Shown: positions 8,689-17,821, numbered from the stretch's first letter. The stretch is 64,000 nt of DNA from an uncultured Muribaculaceae bacterium (GCA_910586995.1 CAJUKZ010000002.1:248001-312000); one strand, 5' to 3'. Translations and numbers: made by a program. Notes: generated from the sequence alone by a model not told the origin.

Positions 8689-10269
8689 TCAGAATTCGCT
8701 TGAAAAATGGAAGCGAATCTTAGGAAAATCATTCTGAGCCATAGTGAGCACATAGTTTGAATCGGCGAGGAAGACATCGCGGCCCTCGCGGTCTGTGGCC
8801 ATGAACTGATGCTTGCGTTTCTTGAATGCAGCCAAAGCTTCCTGATCATCGCTCTCTATCCAGCACGCCTTATACAGCGATATGGGTTCCCAACGGCACT
8901 GCGCGCCATATTCATGCAACAGACGATATTGTATCACCTCGAATTGCAGTTGACCTACCGTGCCGATGATCTTACGTCCGTTGAACTGGTTGGTGAATAG
9001 CTGGGCCACACCCTCGTCCATCAATTGCTGGATACCCTTGTCAAGCTGCTTGCTTTTCATTGGGTCGGTATTCTCGATATACTTAAACATTTCGGGAGAA
9101 AAACTCGGCAGCCCCTTGAAATGCACCAGCTCGCCGGAAGTGATCGTATCTCCGATCTTGAAGTTGCCATTGTCAGGAATACCCACAATATCACCGGGAT
9201 ATGCCTCGTCCACCACACTTTTCTTCTGCGCCATAAAGGCAGTAGGCGCTGCAAATTTCATGGTCTTGCCCGTGCGAACCTGCTTGTAGTTGGCGTTGCG
9301 CTCAAATTTTCCGGAACATATCTTGACGAATGCTATGCAAGAGCGGTGGTTAGGGTCCATGTTGGCATGTATCTTGAATACAAATCCGCTGAAAGCTTCT
9401 TCTTCAGGCGAAACGGTGCGTTCTACGGCCTCTACAGGTTTGGGAGCAGGAGCTATCTCCACAAAGCAGTCAAGCAGTTCCTTCACACCGAAAGTATTCA
9501 GGGCAGAACCAAAGAAAACCGGTGCAAGACGTCCTGCAAGATATTCCTGAACATCGAACTCAGGATATACACCCTCGATAAGTTCAAGATCCTCACGAAG
9601 CTTCTCTGCATCAGCTTCTCCAACAGCTTCCTCGACCCTTGGATCAGATATATCGTCTATCTCGACACGTTCGGTGACTTTGGTTTTGTTAGGAGTGAAC
9701 AGGTCCAGAGAATGCTCATAGATGTTATATACGCCCTTGAACTTCGCTCCTATATTTATAGGCCATGAAAGCGGACGCACATTTATCTTCAGTTCAGCCT
9801 CAAGTTCGTCGAGGGTCTCAAATGGATCGCGTCCCTCACGGTCGAGCTTGTTTACAAATATGATCACCGGAGTATTTCGCATTCGGCATACCTCCATTAG
9901 CTTGCGGGTCTGCATCTCCACGCCCTTGGCCACATCGACCACAATGATCACAGAGTCCACTGCCGTAAGCGTACGATAGGTATCCTCAGCGAAGTCCTGG
10001 TGTCCGGGAGTATCAAGAATATTTATCTTGTAATCTCCATAGTTGAACCCCATCACAGACGTGGCAACAGATATACCGCGTTGTTTTTCAATCTCCATCC
10101 AGTCGGAAGTAGCGGTTTTCTTTATCTTGTTTGACTTCACCGCACCCGCCACATGGATTGCCCCGCCGAAAAGCAGCAGTTTCTCTGTAAGGGTAGTCTT
10201 GCCGGCGTCAGGGTGTGAGATGATGGCAAATGTGCGCCTGCGTGATATTTCTTCGTTTAGTGTAGACAC
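8689..10269 (-). CDS. prfC: Peptide chain release factor 3
   Basis: Translational GTPase that recycles RF1/RF2 from terminating ribosomes. The sequence shows the P-loop SHPDAGKTT, switch motifs EKQRGISV and DTPGHQDF, the NKLD base motif, then the RF3 domains II and III. I place the start at GTG 10269 (VSTLNEEISRRRTFAI), giving 526 residues, the normal RF3 length. A longer frame opens at 10356 but would overlap the upstream rfbD-like gene by 68 bases and add 29 residues without family resemblance. With the GTG start it begins 19 bases after that gene's stop, suggesting co-transcription. Confidence 0.93.
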   Translation of the reverse strand: MSTLNEEISRRRTFAIISHPDAGKTTLTEKLLLFGGAIHVAGAVKSNKIKKTATSDWMEIEKQRGISVATSVMGFNYGDYKINILDTPGHQDFAEDTYRTLTAVDSVIIVVDVAKGVEMQTRKLMEVCRMRNTPVIIFVNKLDREGRDPFETLDELEAELKINVRPLSWPINIGAKFKGVYNIYEHSLDLFTPNKTKVTERVEIDDISDPRVEEAVGEADAEKLREDLELIEGVYPEFDVQEYLAGRLAPVFFGSALNTFGVKELLDCFVEIAPAPKPVEAVERTVSPEEEAFSGFVFKIHANMDPNHRSCIAFVKICSGKFERNANYKQVRTGKTMKFAAPTAFMAQKKSVVDEAYPGDIVGIPDNGNFKIGDTITSGELVHFKGLPSFSPEMFKYIENTDPMKSKQLDKGIQQLMDEGVAQLFTNQFNGRKIIGTVGQLQFEVIQYRLLHEYGAQCRWEPISLYKACWIESDDQEALAAFKKRKHQFMATDREGRDVFLADSNYVLTMAQNDFPKIRFHFSSEF

Positions 10270-10288
10270 TTGTAAATAGATGATGGGG

Positions 10289-11158
10289 TTACTGAATGTT
10301 CTTGAATCGGATAATTGCATCGGAAAGACTGTCTTCCCAATGTGGAATGGAGACACCGTATGTAGCTTTCACGAGACTTTTGTTCAGGACTGCATACATG
10401 GGACGTGCGGCAACTGTCGGATAATCGGAGGAACATACCGGCTTGACCTCAACATTGCTCCTGCCGCTAAGACGCAGCACAGCCTTTGCAAAGTCGTACC
10501 ATGAAGCCACACCCTCGTTAGAGTAGTGATATATACCGCTCACCCACTGTGGAGACAGGAGTATCGTGGCTATCATGCAGGCAAGATCCCTTGCATAGGT
10601 AGGTGTGCCTATCTGATCGGCAACAACTTTCAGTTTTCCTTCACTGTCGCCTTTGCGCAGTATAGCCCCCACAAAATTACGCATAGTATATGGTGAATAC
10701 AGCCACTGGGTACGGAGAATTACCGAATCCGGAGCAAGACCGAGCAGAGCAGTCTCGCCCTTACGCTTGGTATTGCCGTAATGAGACAGCGGGGATGTCT
10801 TGGCTGATTCAGAGTAAGGAGTATTAGCAGATCCATCATATACATAATCAGTAGACACGTGTATGATTCTGAATCCAAGACGTTCGGCATTTATAGCAAT
10901 ATTGCGCACAGCCTCTACGTTAACTGCTGTACAAAGACTTTTTTCCTCCTCCGCAAGATCCACAGCCGTATAGGCCGCACAGTTGACAACATGAGTGAAT
11001 CCGCCATTCTCAAGAAATGTCTTCACTGCATCTGCATCCGTAAGATCAAGATCATCACGGTCTATATATACAACGCAGTCGCCCACATTGCGTTCGTCAA
11101 GCACATCATGAAGTTCACGGCCAAGCTGACCGAGACAACCGGTGACAAGTATTTTCAT
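10289..11158 (-). CDS. rfbD: dTDP-4-dehydrorhamnose reductase
   Basis: NAD(P)H-dependent reductase forming dTDP-L-rhamnose, the last step of the rhamnose donor pathway for surface polysaccharides. The 289 residues contain the N-terminal Rossmann motif TGCLGQLG (7-14), the NCAAYTAVD segment with the substrate-binding Thr, the STDYVYDG motif and the catalytic YxxxK (YGNTK, about residue 128). Length and motifs fit RfbD/RmlD closely. The other rhamnose genes are not in this window, so the gene stands apart from a polysaccharide cluster, as is common in Bacteroidales. A -7 element lies 23 bases upstream. Confidence 0.92.
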   Translation of the reverse strand: MKILVTGCLGQLGRELHDVLDERNVGDCVVYIDRDDLDLTDADAVKTFLENGGFTHVVNCAAYTAVDLAEEEKSLCTAVNVEAVRNIAINAERLGFRIIHVSTDYVYDGSANTPYSESAKTSPLSHYGNTKRKGETALLGLAPDSVILRTQWLYSPYTMRNFVGAILRKGDSEGKLKVVADQIGTPTYARDLACMIATILLSPQWVSGIYHYSNEGVASWYDFAKAVLRLSGRSNVEVKPVCSSDYPTVAARPMYAVLNKSLVKATYGVSIPHWEDSLSDAIIRFKNIQ

Positions 11159-11180
11159 AATCCGTTTATTTTTCCTTTTG

Positions 11181-11188
11181 CAAAGTTA
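11181..11188 (-). promoter_or_regulatory. -7 promoter element for rfbD-prfC
   Basis: Minus-strand TAACTTTG at 11188-11181; no good TTTG at the expected upstream spacing. The predicted start near 11174 gives a leader of about 16 bases. Confidence 0.5.
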
Positions 11189-11302
11189 GTGAATATTTTT
11201 CAGATGGATGCCGTAGTGAATCTCCAACTTTCAGCTACTGTCGTAAACGTTGTTAAATTAGATTAAACATACATCCGATTTGGATATATTAGTATATATT
11301 TG

Positions 11303-11460
11303 CCGTGGATATTCGTTATCATAGTACTAATACACTACTGCAATATGCCGTAGACATAACGAAAAAGGCGCTCCTCAAGTGCTCACTGTGGCACAGGCGC
11401 TTTTATAACTCAATCCACCGGCATCCAGAAGTTCGGCTTACGTCCTTTCTGGATGCCATT
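11303..11460 (+). ncRNA. Candidate structured small RNA between rfbD and the ROK gene
   Basis: The 367-base gap 11159-11525 has a plus-strand TATATTTG element (11295-11302). The following RNA could fold with its 5' end GTGGAT..GTTAT (11305-11317) pairing with ATAAC..ATCCAC near 11405-11417. Inside that closing stem lies a long hairpin bounded by AAAAGGCG and CGCTTTT. An 11-bp perfect stem (11420-11430/11447-11457) followed by ATTCTTTT would end the transcript. Coding potential is poor. I cannot assign it to a known RNA class; size and shape alone are not enough for 6S or SRP RNA. Confidence 0.33.
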
Positions 11461-11473
11461 CTTTTAGACACAA

Positions 11474-11500
11474 ACAGCGGACACCATAAGTATCCGCTGT
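11474..11500 (-). terminator. Hairpin after the ROK kinase gene
   Basis: An 8-bp perfect stem ACAGCGGA/TCCGCTGT with a loop of 11 bases lies 26 bases past the ROK stop. It is flanked by T-rich sequence on both strands, so it may serve transcripts from both sides. Confidence 0.5.
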
Positions 11501-11525
11501 AATATTTTTAGTGCTATTAAAGTAT

Positions 11526-12626
11526 TTATTTGCTGTCGATCTTTGAAAGAGCGTAGCTATAAGCTCCGATCATAATTGCCTTGGAAGCACCGACACGTGT
11601 GATAGCCACACCTGTGCGCTTCATCGGGTCATAAATGACAGTATCATTGCTGCCATAAACTTTCAGTTCCCGTGAATCACCCATTGCAAACTTGGCGAAT
11701 TCAAGCTCGTTGTCGAGATCGAATACACGCATCTGCACACGCTGCACTTCCTCTCCGCCAAGAGTACGCAGAGATGAGCGCATTTCATCGAGCAACGACG
11801 GCATGATATACTTTGCAGCACCCGTGATTCCTCCGCCTATAACTACAAGCGAGTCTGTCAGTGTCACAGCCGTAGCTATGGCATCGCCGGCAATTTCACC
11901 AAACATGGCGAACGCCTTTCTTGCGGCTTCCTTATCGCCCTCTTTATCACCCTCAGCGATCTTGAATATATCGAAAGGAGTAAGATCAGCCGGAGCATCC
12001 GGCACAAGGTTTACATACTCACGGATTATAGCCCGGATAGCGGCGCCTTCCTCTGCGATAACATCAGGCATGCGCTTGTTGCGCAGACAGAATGTCTCCA
12101 CACATGAATTGTTGCCAATATTGAGTTGACCATTTATCACCTCGCCTATGCCGAGACCTGTACCGAATGTGAATCCGAGCAGGTTCTTGTAGCGCTTTGC
12201 CGAACCAAGTTTCTCCAGCTTGTCGTTGATCTCCGGCAGAATACCGCCGATAGCTTCGCCAAAAGCATAAAGATCTCCATCGTTGTTGATATAGACAGGC
12301 AGGTCGAATTTCTGACGAAGGAAAGGCCCGAGGGCAACGCCATCGCGGAACGACGGGAAATTGGGAAGGAATCCACCTATAATACCGGCTTCATAGTCGG
12401 CCGGACCGGGGAAAGCGAAGCTGATTGCCACGGGTTTCTCCTCAAGCTGCTCCATGATGCGGGTGAATCCATCGACCATAGTCTGCAGACACAGGTCGAG
12501 ATCTTTAGCGTTGGATGGCAGCGTCACCGGTTCTACAATGTTCTCATAGCCACGCATGGCACTGAATACTAAGTTCGTGCCTCCTGCATCGAGAGTCAGG
12601 ACTATACGGTTGTCAAACTTATACAT
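11526..12626 (-). CDS. ROK-family sugar kinase (hexokinase-like)
   Basis: Cytosolic kinase phosphorylating a hexose with ATP. The 366 residues start with the phosphate-binding DAGGTNLVFS (14-23), then AFPGPAD, the sugar-binding NNDGDLYAFGE with catalytic Asp, FGTGLGIG and the second phosphate motif VVIGGGITGA. The zinc-binding CxCGxxGC motif of many ROK kinases is absent (the equivalent stretch is NNSCVETFCLRNK). It lies 28 bases downstream of manA, so mannose or fructose is a plausible substrate beside glucose, but the sequence does not decide it. Bacteroides glucose/mannose kinases are of this type. Confidence 0.85.
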   Translation of the reverse strand: MYKFDNRIVLTLDAGGTNLVFSAMRGYENIVEPVTLPSNAKDLDLCLQTMVDGFTRIMEQLEEKPVAISFAFPGPADYEAGIIGGFLPNFPSFRDGVALGPFLRQKFDLPVYINNDGDLYAFGEAIGGILPEINDKLEKLGSAKRYKNLLGFTFGTGLGIGEVINGQLNIGNNSCVETFCLRNKRMPDVIAEEGAAIRAIIREYVNLVPDAPADLTPFDIFKIAEGDKEGDKEAARKAFAMFGEIAGDAIATAVTLTDSLVVIGGGITGAAKYIMPSLLDEMRSSLRTLGGEEVQRVQMRVFDLDNELEFAKFAMGDSRELKVYGSNDTVIYDPMKRTGVAITRVGASKAIMIGAYSYALSKIDSK

Positions 12627-12654
12627 TTTGTGTTTAGTTTTTATGGTAATCTTA

Positions 12655-13635
12655 TCAGATATAGGTAGTCACGATCTCGGCATCTTCAGCCTTGATTGTT
12701 ACGGCAGATATTGTCGACGGCACAAGCACAGTCTCACCCTGTCTGAGTTCGGTCACACGACCTTCATTGTCGGTAAGGACTGCATTGCCTCGAGTGGAGA
12801 TTATTACACTGAATGAATCGCGTGACTTGAGATCCAGAGACACTTCACCTTTCACCTCAATGAGTGTAGTGGTGAAGAAATCGCACTTTTCCATCACTGT
12901 CTCCACATTGGCTTCAGGTGCAAAATTAGACACCTGCATCTCTGTGTCGTCATAGTTGATGGCATCCACACTCTCCTCTATATGCAACTGTCGCGGATTG
13001 CCCTGGGCATCGCGCCGGTCATAGTCGTATATACGGTATGTGATGTCTGAGGCTTCCTGAATCTCAAGCACAAAATTGCCTCGGCCGATACTGTGGACAC
13101 GTCCTGCAGGCAGGAAGAACATATCGCCCTGCACCGGATAGTATTTACCAAGCACATCCACGATAGTGTTATCTGCCACTTTGGCGCGGAATTCATCAGG
13201 AGTGATTCTGCTCTTGAATCCGGCATAGAGATATGCTCCCTCGGCAGGCATCACACTGTACCACATCTCGGTCTTTCCAAGAGAATCATGGCGGCGGGCA
13301 GCCAGAGCATCGTCGGGATGAACCTGGATGGACAAATCGTCGGTAGAGTCAATGAACTTGATAAGCAGAGGGAAGTGCTGGCCAAAACGGGCATATAGAC
13401 GTTCTCCCATTATCTCGCTTCCACGTTCAGCCATCAGCTGATTTAATGTCCGGCCTTCAAACGGGCCTTCCGACACTACGGACTCATTGCCCTTCATGGG
13501 AGACAACTCCCAGCTTTCGCCCACGTGATCGCCCTGAGAAGGCATGTTCTTGAACTGTGCAATACGGGTTCCGCCCCAGATCACACTCTTGAAAATAGGT
13601 GTGAACTTCAGAATAGGTAGATTGTTTTCCTGCAT
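12655..13635 (-). CDS. manA: Mannose-6-phosphate isomerase, class I (short form)
   Basis: Zinc enzyme interconverting mannose-6-phosphate and fructose-6-phosphate. The cupin fold shows the metal ligands Gln and His in SIQVHPDD, Glu in KTEMWY and His in GRVHSIG, and begins with the family WGG motif (VIWGGTRI). I choose ATG 13635 (MQENNLPILKF), giving 326 residues. The longer frame begins with TTG at 13683, which lies inside the -7 promoter element and so cannot be translated from that promoter. It is followed closely by the ROK kinase; together they form a mannose-entry pair that could serve the N-glycan operon at the right end of the window. Confidence 0.93.
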   Translation of the reverse strand: MQENNLPILKFTPIFKSVIWGGTRIAQFKNMPSQGDHVGESWELSPMKGNESVVSEGPFEGRTLNQLMAERGSEIMGERLYARFGQHFPLLIKFIDSTDDLSIQVHPDDALAARRHDSLGKTEMWYSVMPAEGAYLYAGFKSRITPDEFRAKVADNTIVDVLGKYYPVQGDMFFLPAGRVHSIGRGNFVLEIQEASDITYRIYDYDRRDAQGNPRQLHIEESVDAINYDDTEMQVSNFAPEANVETVMEKCDFFTTTLIEVKGEVSLDLKSRDSFSVIISTRGNAVLTDNEGRVTELRQGETVLVPSTISAVTIKAEDAEIVTTYI

Positions 13636-13680
13636 GACTATGCGATATTTTCGGTATTGTTTTTGGTTTTCTTTATCCTG

Positions 13681-13688
13681 CAAAGATA
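13681..13688 (-). promoter_or_regulatory. -7 promoter element for manA-ROK
   Basis: Minus-strand TATCTTTG at 13688-13681, with TTTA about 17 bases upstream as a weak -33. It sets the transcription start near 13674 and excludes the upstream TTG start. Confidence 0.6.
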
Positions 13689-13732
13689 CGTAATATACAT
13701 CTAAATGTCAACTTATCTTCCAAAAATCAACA

Positions 13733-13775
13733 TGCGGAAAGAAAGCGCCTTAAACGGGCCACTGTTCTTTCCGCA
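13733..13775 (-). terminator. Intrinsic terminator of fabD
   Basis: An 11-bp perfect stem (13765-13775 with 13733-13743) with a loop of 21 bases lies 31 bases past the fabD stop. It is followed on the minus strand by TGTTGATTTTTGG. Confidence 0.65.
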
Positions 13776-13806
13776 CGCAGAAGTATTATTTCTATTTCAG
13801 ATATGA

Positions 13807-14694
13807 TCAGCCAAGTGCCTGGAATCCGCTGACTGCGACATCACGGGAAATCTTGCTTACAAGCCCCTGAAGCACTTTGCCCGGGCCGAGCTCTACAAAT
13901 TCAGTAGCGCCATCAGCTACCATATTCTTGACTGTCTGAGTCCAACGCACGGGTGCTGTGAGCTGGGCGATAAGATTGCCCTTGATCTCGGCCGGATCAG
14001 TGTGGGGAAGTGCATCCACATTCTGATATACCGGGCAGGTGGGGACTGAGAACTGTGTGTGGTCTATAGCCTCGGCGAGTTCGGCGCGTGCGGGTTCCAT
14101 GCAGGGTGAATGGAATGCTCCACCGACTTTGAGTTTAAGAGCACGCTTCGCTCCGGCTGCAAGCAGCAGTTCGCAAGCCTTGTCGATAGCGGGTTCTTCA
14201 CCAGATATTACAATCTGTCCGGGGCAGTTATAGTTGGCACATACGACAACGCCTTCCACACCGGCACAGATCTCCTCCACCTTCTCATCGGGAAGTGCAA
14301 GCACAGCAGCCATAGTCGAAGGCTTGAGTTCACAAGCTTTCTGCATAGCCTGAGCACGGGCCGATACCAGACGGAGACCATCTTCGAAACTGAGCGCACC
14401 TGCGGCAACAAGAGCGGAGAATTCTCCCAGCGAGTGACCGGCTACCATATCGGGCTTGAAGTCCGCACCCAATGCTTTGGCAAGAATCACCGAATGAAGG
14501 AAGATGGCAGGCTGTGTAACCTTTGTCTGACGCAGATCCTCGTCTGTTCCGGAAAACATGAGATCCGTGATGCGGAATCCAAGTATTTCATTGGCTTTCT
14601 CAAACATCGCGCGGGCTTCCTCATTATTATCATAGAGGTCCTTACCCATGCCTACAAACTGTGCCCCCTGACCGGGGAATACGAATGCTTTCAT
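13807..14694 (-). CDS. fabD: Malonyl-CoA:ACP transacylase
   Basis: Loads malonyl groups onto acyl carrier protein to start fatty-acid elongation. The 295 residues carry the N-terminal FPGQGAQ, the nucleophile elbow GHSLGE (Ser88), Gln in the oxyanion region (TQPAIF), the catalytic His in GAFHSP (His195) and the conserved VEVGPGKVL-type motif (here VELGPGKVLQGL). The family and length are typical. It stands alone, with its own -7 element upstream and terminator downstream, rather than beside other fab genes. Confidence 0.96.
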   Translation of the reverse strand: MKAFVFPGQGAQFVGMGKDLYDNNEEARAMFEKANEILGFRITDLMFSGTDEDLRQTKVTQPAIFLHSVILAKALGADFKPDMVAGHSLGEFSALVAAGALSFEDGLRLVSARAQAMQKACELKPSTMAAVLALPDEKVEEICAGVEGVVVCANYNCPGQIVISGEEPAIDKACELLLAAGAKRALKLKVGGAFHSPCMEPARAELAEAIDHTQFSVPTCPVYQNVDALPHTDPAEIKGNLIAQLTAPVRWTQTVKNMVADGATEFVELGPGKVLQGLVSKISRDVAVSGFQALG

Positions 14695-14730
14695 ATTTTT
14701 TTGTATAATGATTAGTTTCTAATTATGCTG

Positions 14731-14738
14731 CAAATGTA
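14731..14738 (-). promoter_or_regulatory. -7 promoter element for fabD
   Basis: Minus-strand TACATTTG at 14738-14731, 36 bases before the fabD ATG; no matching TTTG upstream. Confidence 0.5.
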
Positions 14739-14801
14739 CGCAATTTATGTCTTTCCGGCAAGTCCGGGAATGCCGACGCGAACCGCATGCTACCGGCTGC
14801 A

Positions 14802-17204
14802 TCAGAATTCGACACTCAACCGCACATTTATCTGCCTGCGGGTCAGATAATTCGGAACTGCATACTGGATATTGTTCACATCTGTAACCCAGTAATATCC
14901 CGACACATTTGATATGTCGAACAGATTGAATACATCAAGGCCGAGCCATGCGCTGCGGAACACTTTGCCAAGGCCCGTGCGAGGCTGGCCTTCCTTGCGT
15001 TCGCCGACAAGCGCATATGCGAAGCCGATGTCGAGACGTTTGTAGGCCGGTGCACGGAAATAACCTCTGTCGCGACTTCCGCGCGGAGGTGTCACGGGCA
15101 ATCCATCGGAGAATATTCCTCTGAGACTGAACTTGAGTTTCGGAAATTTCGGGAAGTAGTCAGTAAAGAACAAAGCCACACTGTAGCGCTGATCGGTTGG
15201 GCGCGGCACTTTTGCTCCGTTTAGATCTTCCTGTGTCTTCATAAGAGAGAAAGACAACCATGAGTCGCTTCCTGGTACGAATTGTCCGAACAGTTTGAAA
15301 TCAAGTCCGGTGGCATATCCTTTAGAGGTATTCTCTCCGGCATAAGTCACTTTCAGGTTGTCGATTTCATATGGAATCAGATTGCCAAGAAGCTTGTAAT
15401 ACGCCTCACCTGTAAGTTTGAACGGACGGCCGAAAGCCCTGAAAGTATAGTCCGCACCTGCGATGAAATGCACAGAGCGCTGACTCTTGATATTATTGTT
15501 GAGTTCAATTACGGTATTGCCTTCGGCATCCTCCACCGCCTTGCGATACTCTTTATAAAATGGACTCTGGTAATAGAGACCTGTACTGAATCGCATTGTC
15601 CATCGCGAATTACGCTCAGGTACAAATCCGACGCTCAGGCGTGGGGACACCAGCCACTCGCGATTATAATCCCAATAACTCAACCGCACTCCGCCATTAA
15701 CGGTAAGCAGACCAGCTGAAGTAGATAGCCTGTATGCATCCTGCACAAAAGCAGAGAAACGGTTGGTGGAAAGATCGTGACGGGAATCAAGGTTGTATAT
15801 CAGACGAAGATGCTCGCCATCGGCCGGCAATGAATACCCGGCGGAATCGCGCAACTCCCACTCGCGGGAGCGATCGTGAATGCGCTCGTGGTTAAACGAT
15901 ATACCATACGAAAGATTATGATAGTTGATTCCGGTATTGCCCCTGAATCCTACCGACATAACAGATGCCTTCAACCTGTTGCGGGCATGTTCCATATACT
16001 TTCCCACACCCAGTTCGCCGCCCACGCCGGAGTCGCCCCCTGTTCCTGCCTGATCGAGCCAGTATTCTCCCGATATGTCGTATGCTACAAGCTCGTTAGT
16101 CAGATAGCCTGACGCAAGGAGTGTGAAGTCGGTCTTACGCGATGGCTTGAACTGCAAGGAGAGAGCGCCGAAGAATGTCTCGAACCGGTCCTTCTCCTGT
16201 CCGTCGAAATATACGGTGAATTGCTTGGCGTCGGTCATCGTACCGAAACTCGTGGTACGGTTGCGGGGTATGAATTTATAATTGTTTACCGCAATATTTC
16301 CAAGTACAGATGCTGTCCATTTAGGATGCAGACGGTATGTCATGAATGTCTGATAGTCGAAGAACCGGGGATCATATTCACCTTTCTCGTCCATAGACTG
16401 GAGCAGCGACGCATTGCTCTTGTATCGCAGGCCATGAAGCATCGAAAAGTTCTTGGTACTTGTACCCACAGCAAGACTGCCACCCATAAGCGACACTGAG
16501 GCACTTCCTTCGAAACTCTGCGGCTGGCGGTAGGTTATGTCGAGTACCGACGACATCTTGTCGCCATATTCGGCCGCGTAACCTCCTGTTGAGAATCCTA
16601 TAGCACCCACCATGTCGGGGTTGATGATACTAAGCCCCTCCTGCTGTCCGGAAGATACAAGCTGCGGACGGTATACCTCGACACCATTTATATATACAGA
16701 GTTCTCATCATACGTGCCGCCGCGTACCGAATACTGCGAGGACATCTCATTGTTGGAACGCACTCCAGCCATAGTCTGTATCACAGCCTCCACGCTTCCG
16801 CCGGTAGCATCGGGCGAAGCGTGCACGGCAGAAGCACCAACCGTCTGCATCTGCGACGTCTGCTTAACGAAATCCGTAACCTGCACCTCGTCGAGAGCAC
16901 TGTCTTTCGGAGTCATTTTCACATTTAGTGTCACATCCCCTTTTGCATTCACAAGCGTGCGTCTGGCATCTTCATAGCCTATGCAGGTGAATATCACACG
17001 GATGGTATCAGCTTCCGGCGCCGACAGCGAGAAGCCTCCGTCAAGCCCGGAAGTCCCGCCGATTGCAGTGCCTGCTACCCTGACTGTAACAAACTCCATA
17101 GGCTCGTTCTTCTCATCAGTCACCTTGCCGCGGATATTGACACCCGCAGCAGCACTGACAGCAGTCAGAAGAAGCACTACATATATGATAATACGTTTTT
17201 TCAT
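14802..17204 (-). CDS. TonB-dependent receptor with carboxypeptidase-D-like N-terminal domain
   Basis: Outer-membrane receptor, 800 residues. A signal peptide (1-20) precedes a CarboxypepD_reg-like beta-sandwich (about 22-105: NIRGKVTDEKNEPMEFVTV, GLDGGFSLSA). This is followed by a plug (GVRSNNEMSSQYSVRGGTYDENSVYINGVEV; GGYAAEYGDKMSSVLDI) and a large barrel ending NVRLSVEF. No SusD homologue adjoins it, so it is an orphan receptor whose ligand I cannot name. It follows the Rieske-like lipoprotein by 113 bases, which include a weak 6-bp hairpin, so co-transcription with pyrE is uncertain. Confidence 0.88.
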   Translation of the reverse strand: MKKRIIIYVVLLLTAVSAAAGVNIRGKVTDEKNEPMEFVTVRVAGTAIGGTSGLDGGFSLSAPEADTIRVIFTCIGYEDARRTLVNAKGDVTLNVKMTPKDSALDEVQVTDFVKQTSQMQTVGASAVHASPDATGGSVEAVIQTMAGVRSNNEMSSQYSVRGGTYDENSVYINGVEVYRPQLVSSGQQEGLSIINPDMVGAIGFSTGGYAAEYGDKMSSVLDITYRQPQSFEGSASVSLMGGSLAVGTSTKNFSMLHGLRYKSNASLLQSMDEKGEYDPRFFDYQTFMTYRLHPKWTASVLGNIAVNNYKFIPRNRTTSFGTMTDAKQFTVYFDGQEKDRFETFFGALSLQFKPSRKTDFTLLASGYLTNELVAYDISGEYWLDQAGTGGDSGVGGELGVGKYMEHARNRLKASVMSVGFRGNTGINYHNLSYGISFNHERIHDRSREWELRDSAGYSLPADGEHLRLIYNLDSRHDLSTNRFSAFVQDAYRLSTSAGLLTVNGGVRLSYWDYNREWLVSPRLSVGFVPERNSRWTMRFSTGLYYQSPFYKEYRKAVEDAEGNTVIELNNNIKSQRSVHFIAGADYTFRAFGRPFKLTGEAYYKLLGNLIPYEIDNLKVTYAGENTSKGYATGLDFKLFGQFVPGSDSWLSFSLMKTQEDLNGAKVPRPTDQRYSVALFFTDYFPKFPKLKFSLRGIFSDGLPVTPPRGSRDRGYFRAPAYKRLDIGFAYALVGERKEGQPRTGLGKVFRSAWLGLDVFNLFDISNVSGYYWVTDVNNIQYAVPNYLTRRQINVRLSVEF

Positions 17205-17236
17205 CTATTGAATAACGCATCGTCATACTTTAAAAT

Positions 17237-17253
17237 TGTATGTCCCGCATACA
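17237..17253 (-). terminator. Short hairpin before the orphan TonB receptor
   Basis: TGTATG/CATACA with a 5-base loop is followed on the minus strand by ATTTTAAAG. The stem is only 6 bp, so it is a weak or partial terminator at best. Confidence 0.3.
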
Positions 17254-17317
17254 AAAAAACAGAGAATACGGCAGCGTTATACACTGCCAGTACCCTCCGG
17301 TTATCGACTTTGGTATA

Positions 17318-17821
17318 TCAGCGGCCTATCACCATATATTCATATTGTCCCGGTCCTACGCGATAACGTGTCATTCCGTAACCGCGTTCGGCCGCCGGTC
17401 CTGAAAGCGGAGTCCCGAGATTGGAGAACACATCGTATGTGCTGTGGCATACCGGGCATTCCGCCACAGTCTCTACAATCCTGACCCGAATGTCCGACTT
17501 GCATTCATACGGGCATGCAAGGTCATAGGCAAGCGGCTGATTGTTGACATCGCATACAAGAAGTACTCCTCCGAATCCTGTATACGTAAGAGCTGTCCAG
17601 GGAAATCCTGCCGGCTCGACATTCTTTATGAAGCGTCTTGACTCAAGCGCCCCTCCTACACCGTAGGCATTCCAGTCGCCCACCGACACGAAATCAATTC
17701 TCACCGGCACTGGAGGCAGGCGGTCGTCATCTATATGTGAACATCCGGTTACGGCAGCCATTATAGACAGAAGGGCAGCACTCGCCGCCCTTCTGATTAT
17801 CGTTTTAATCATATGTGCCAT
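17318..17821 (-). CDS. Rieske-like lipoprotein with altered metal-binding boxes
   Basis: A 167-residue predicted lipoprotein: hydrophobic signal and lipobox VTGC (Cys27). The C-terminal half resembles a Rieske domain: a first box ACPYEC (Cys103, Cys107), a second box ECPVCHSTYDVFS (Cys122, Cys125, His126), then the typical G-PLSGPA turn. A true Rieske centre needs C-x-H and C-x2-H; here the first box has Tyr105 where His should be and the second has an extra residue. The four cysteines could instead form a rubredoxin- or zinc-like site. Its start overlaps the stop of the preceding gene by one base, so the two are translationally coupled. Function unknown; electron transfer at the envelope is only a guess. 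Confidence 0.75.
   Translation of the reverse strand: MAHMIKTIIRRAASAALLSIMAAVTGCSHIDDDRLPPVPVRIDFVSVGDWNAYGVGGALESRRFIKNVEPAGFPWTALTYTGFGGVLLVCDVNNQPLAYDLACPYECKSDIRVRIVETVAECPVCHSTYDVFSNLGTPLSGPAAERGYGMTRYRVGPGQYEYMVIGR

Noticed and set aside
10270..10356. Longer N-terminus for prfC
   Set aside because: Would overlap rfbD by 68 bases and add residues not found in RF3; the GTG at 10269 gives the normal length.
13636..13683. TTG start for manA
   Set aside because: The codon lies within the -7 promoter element, upstream of the predicted transcript.
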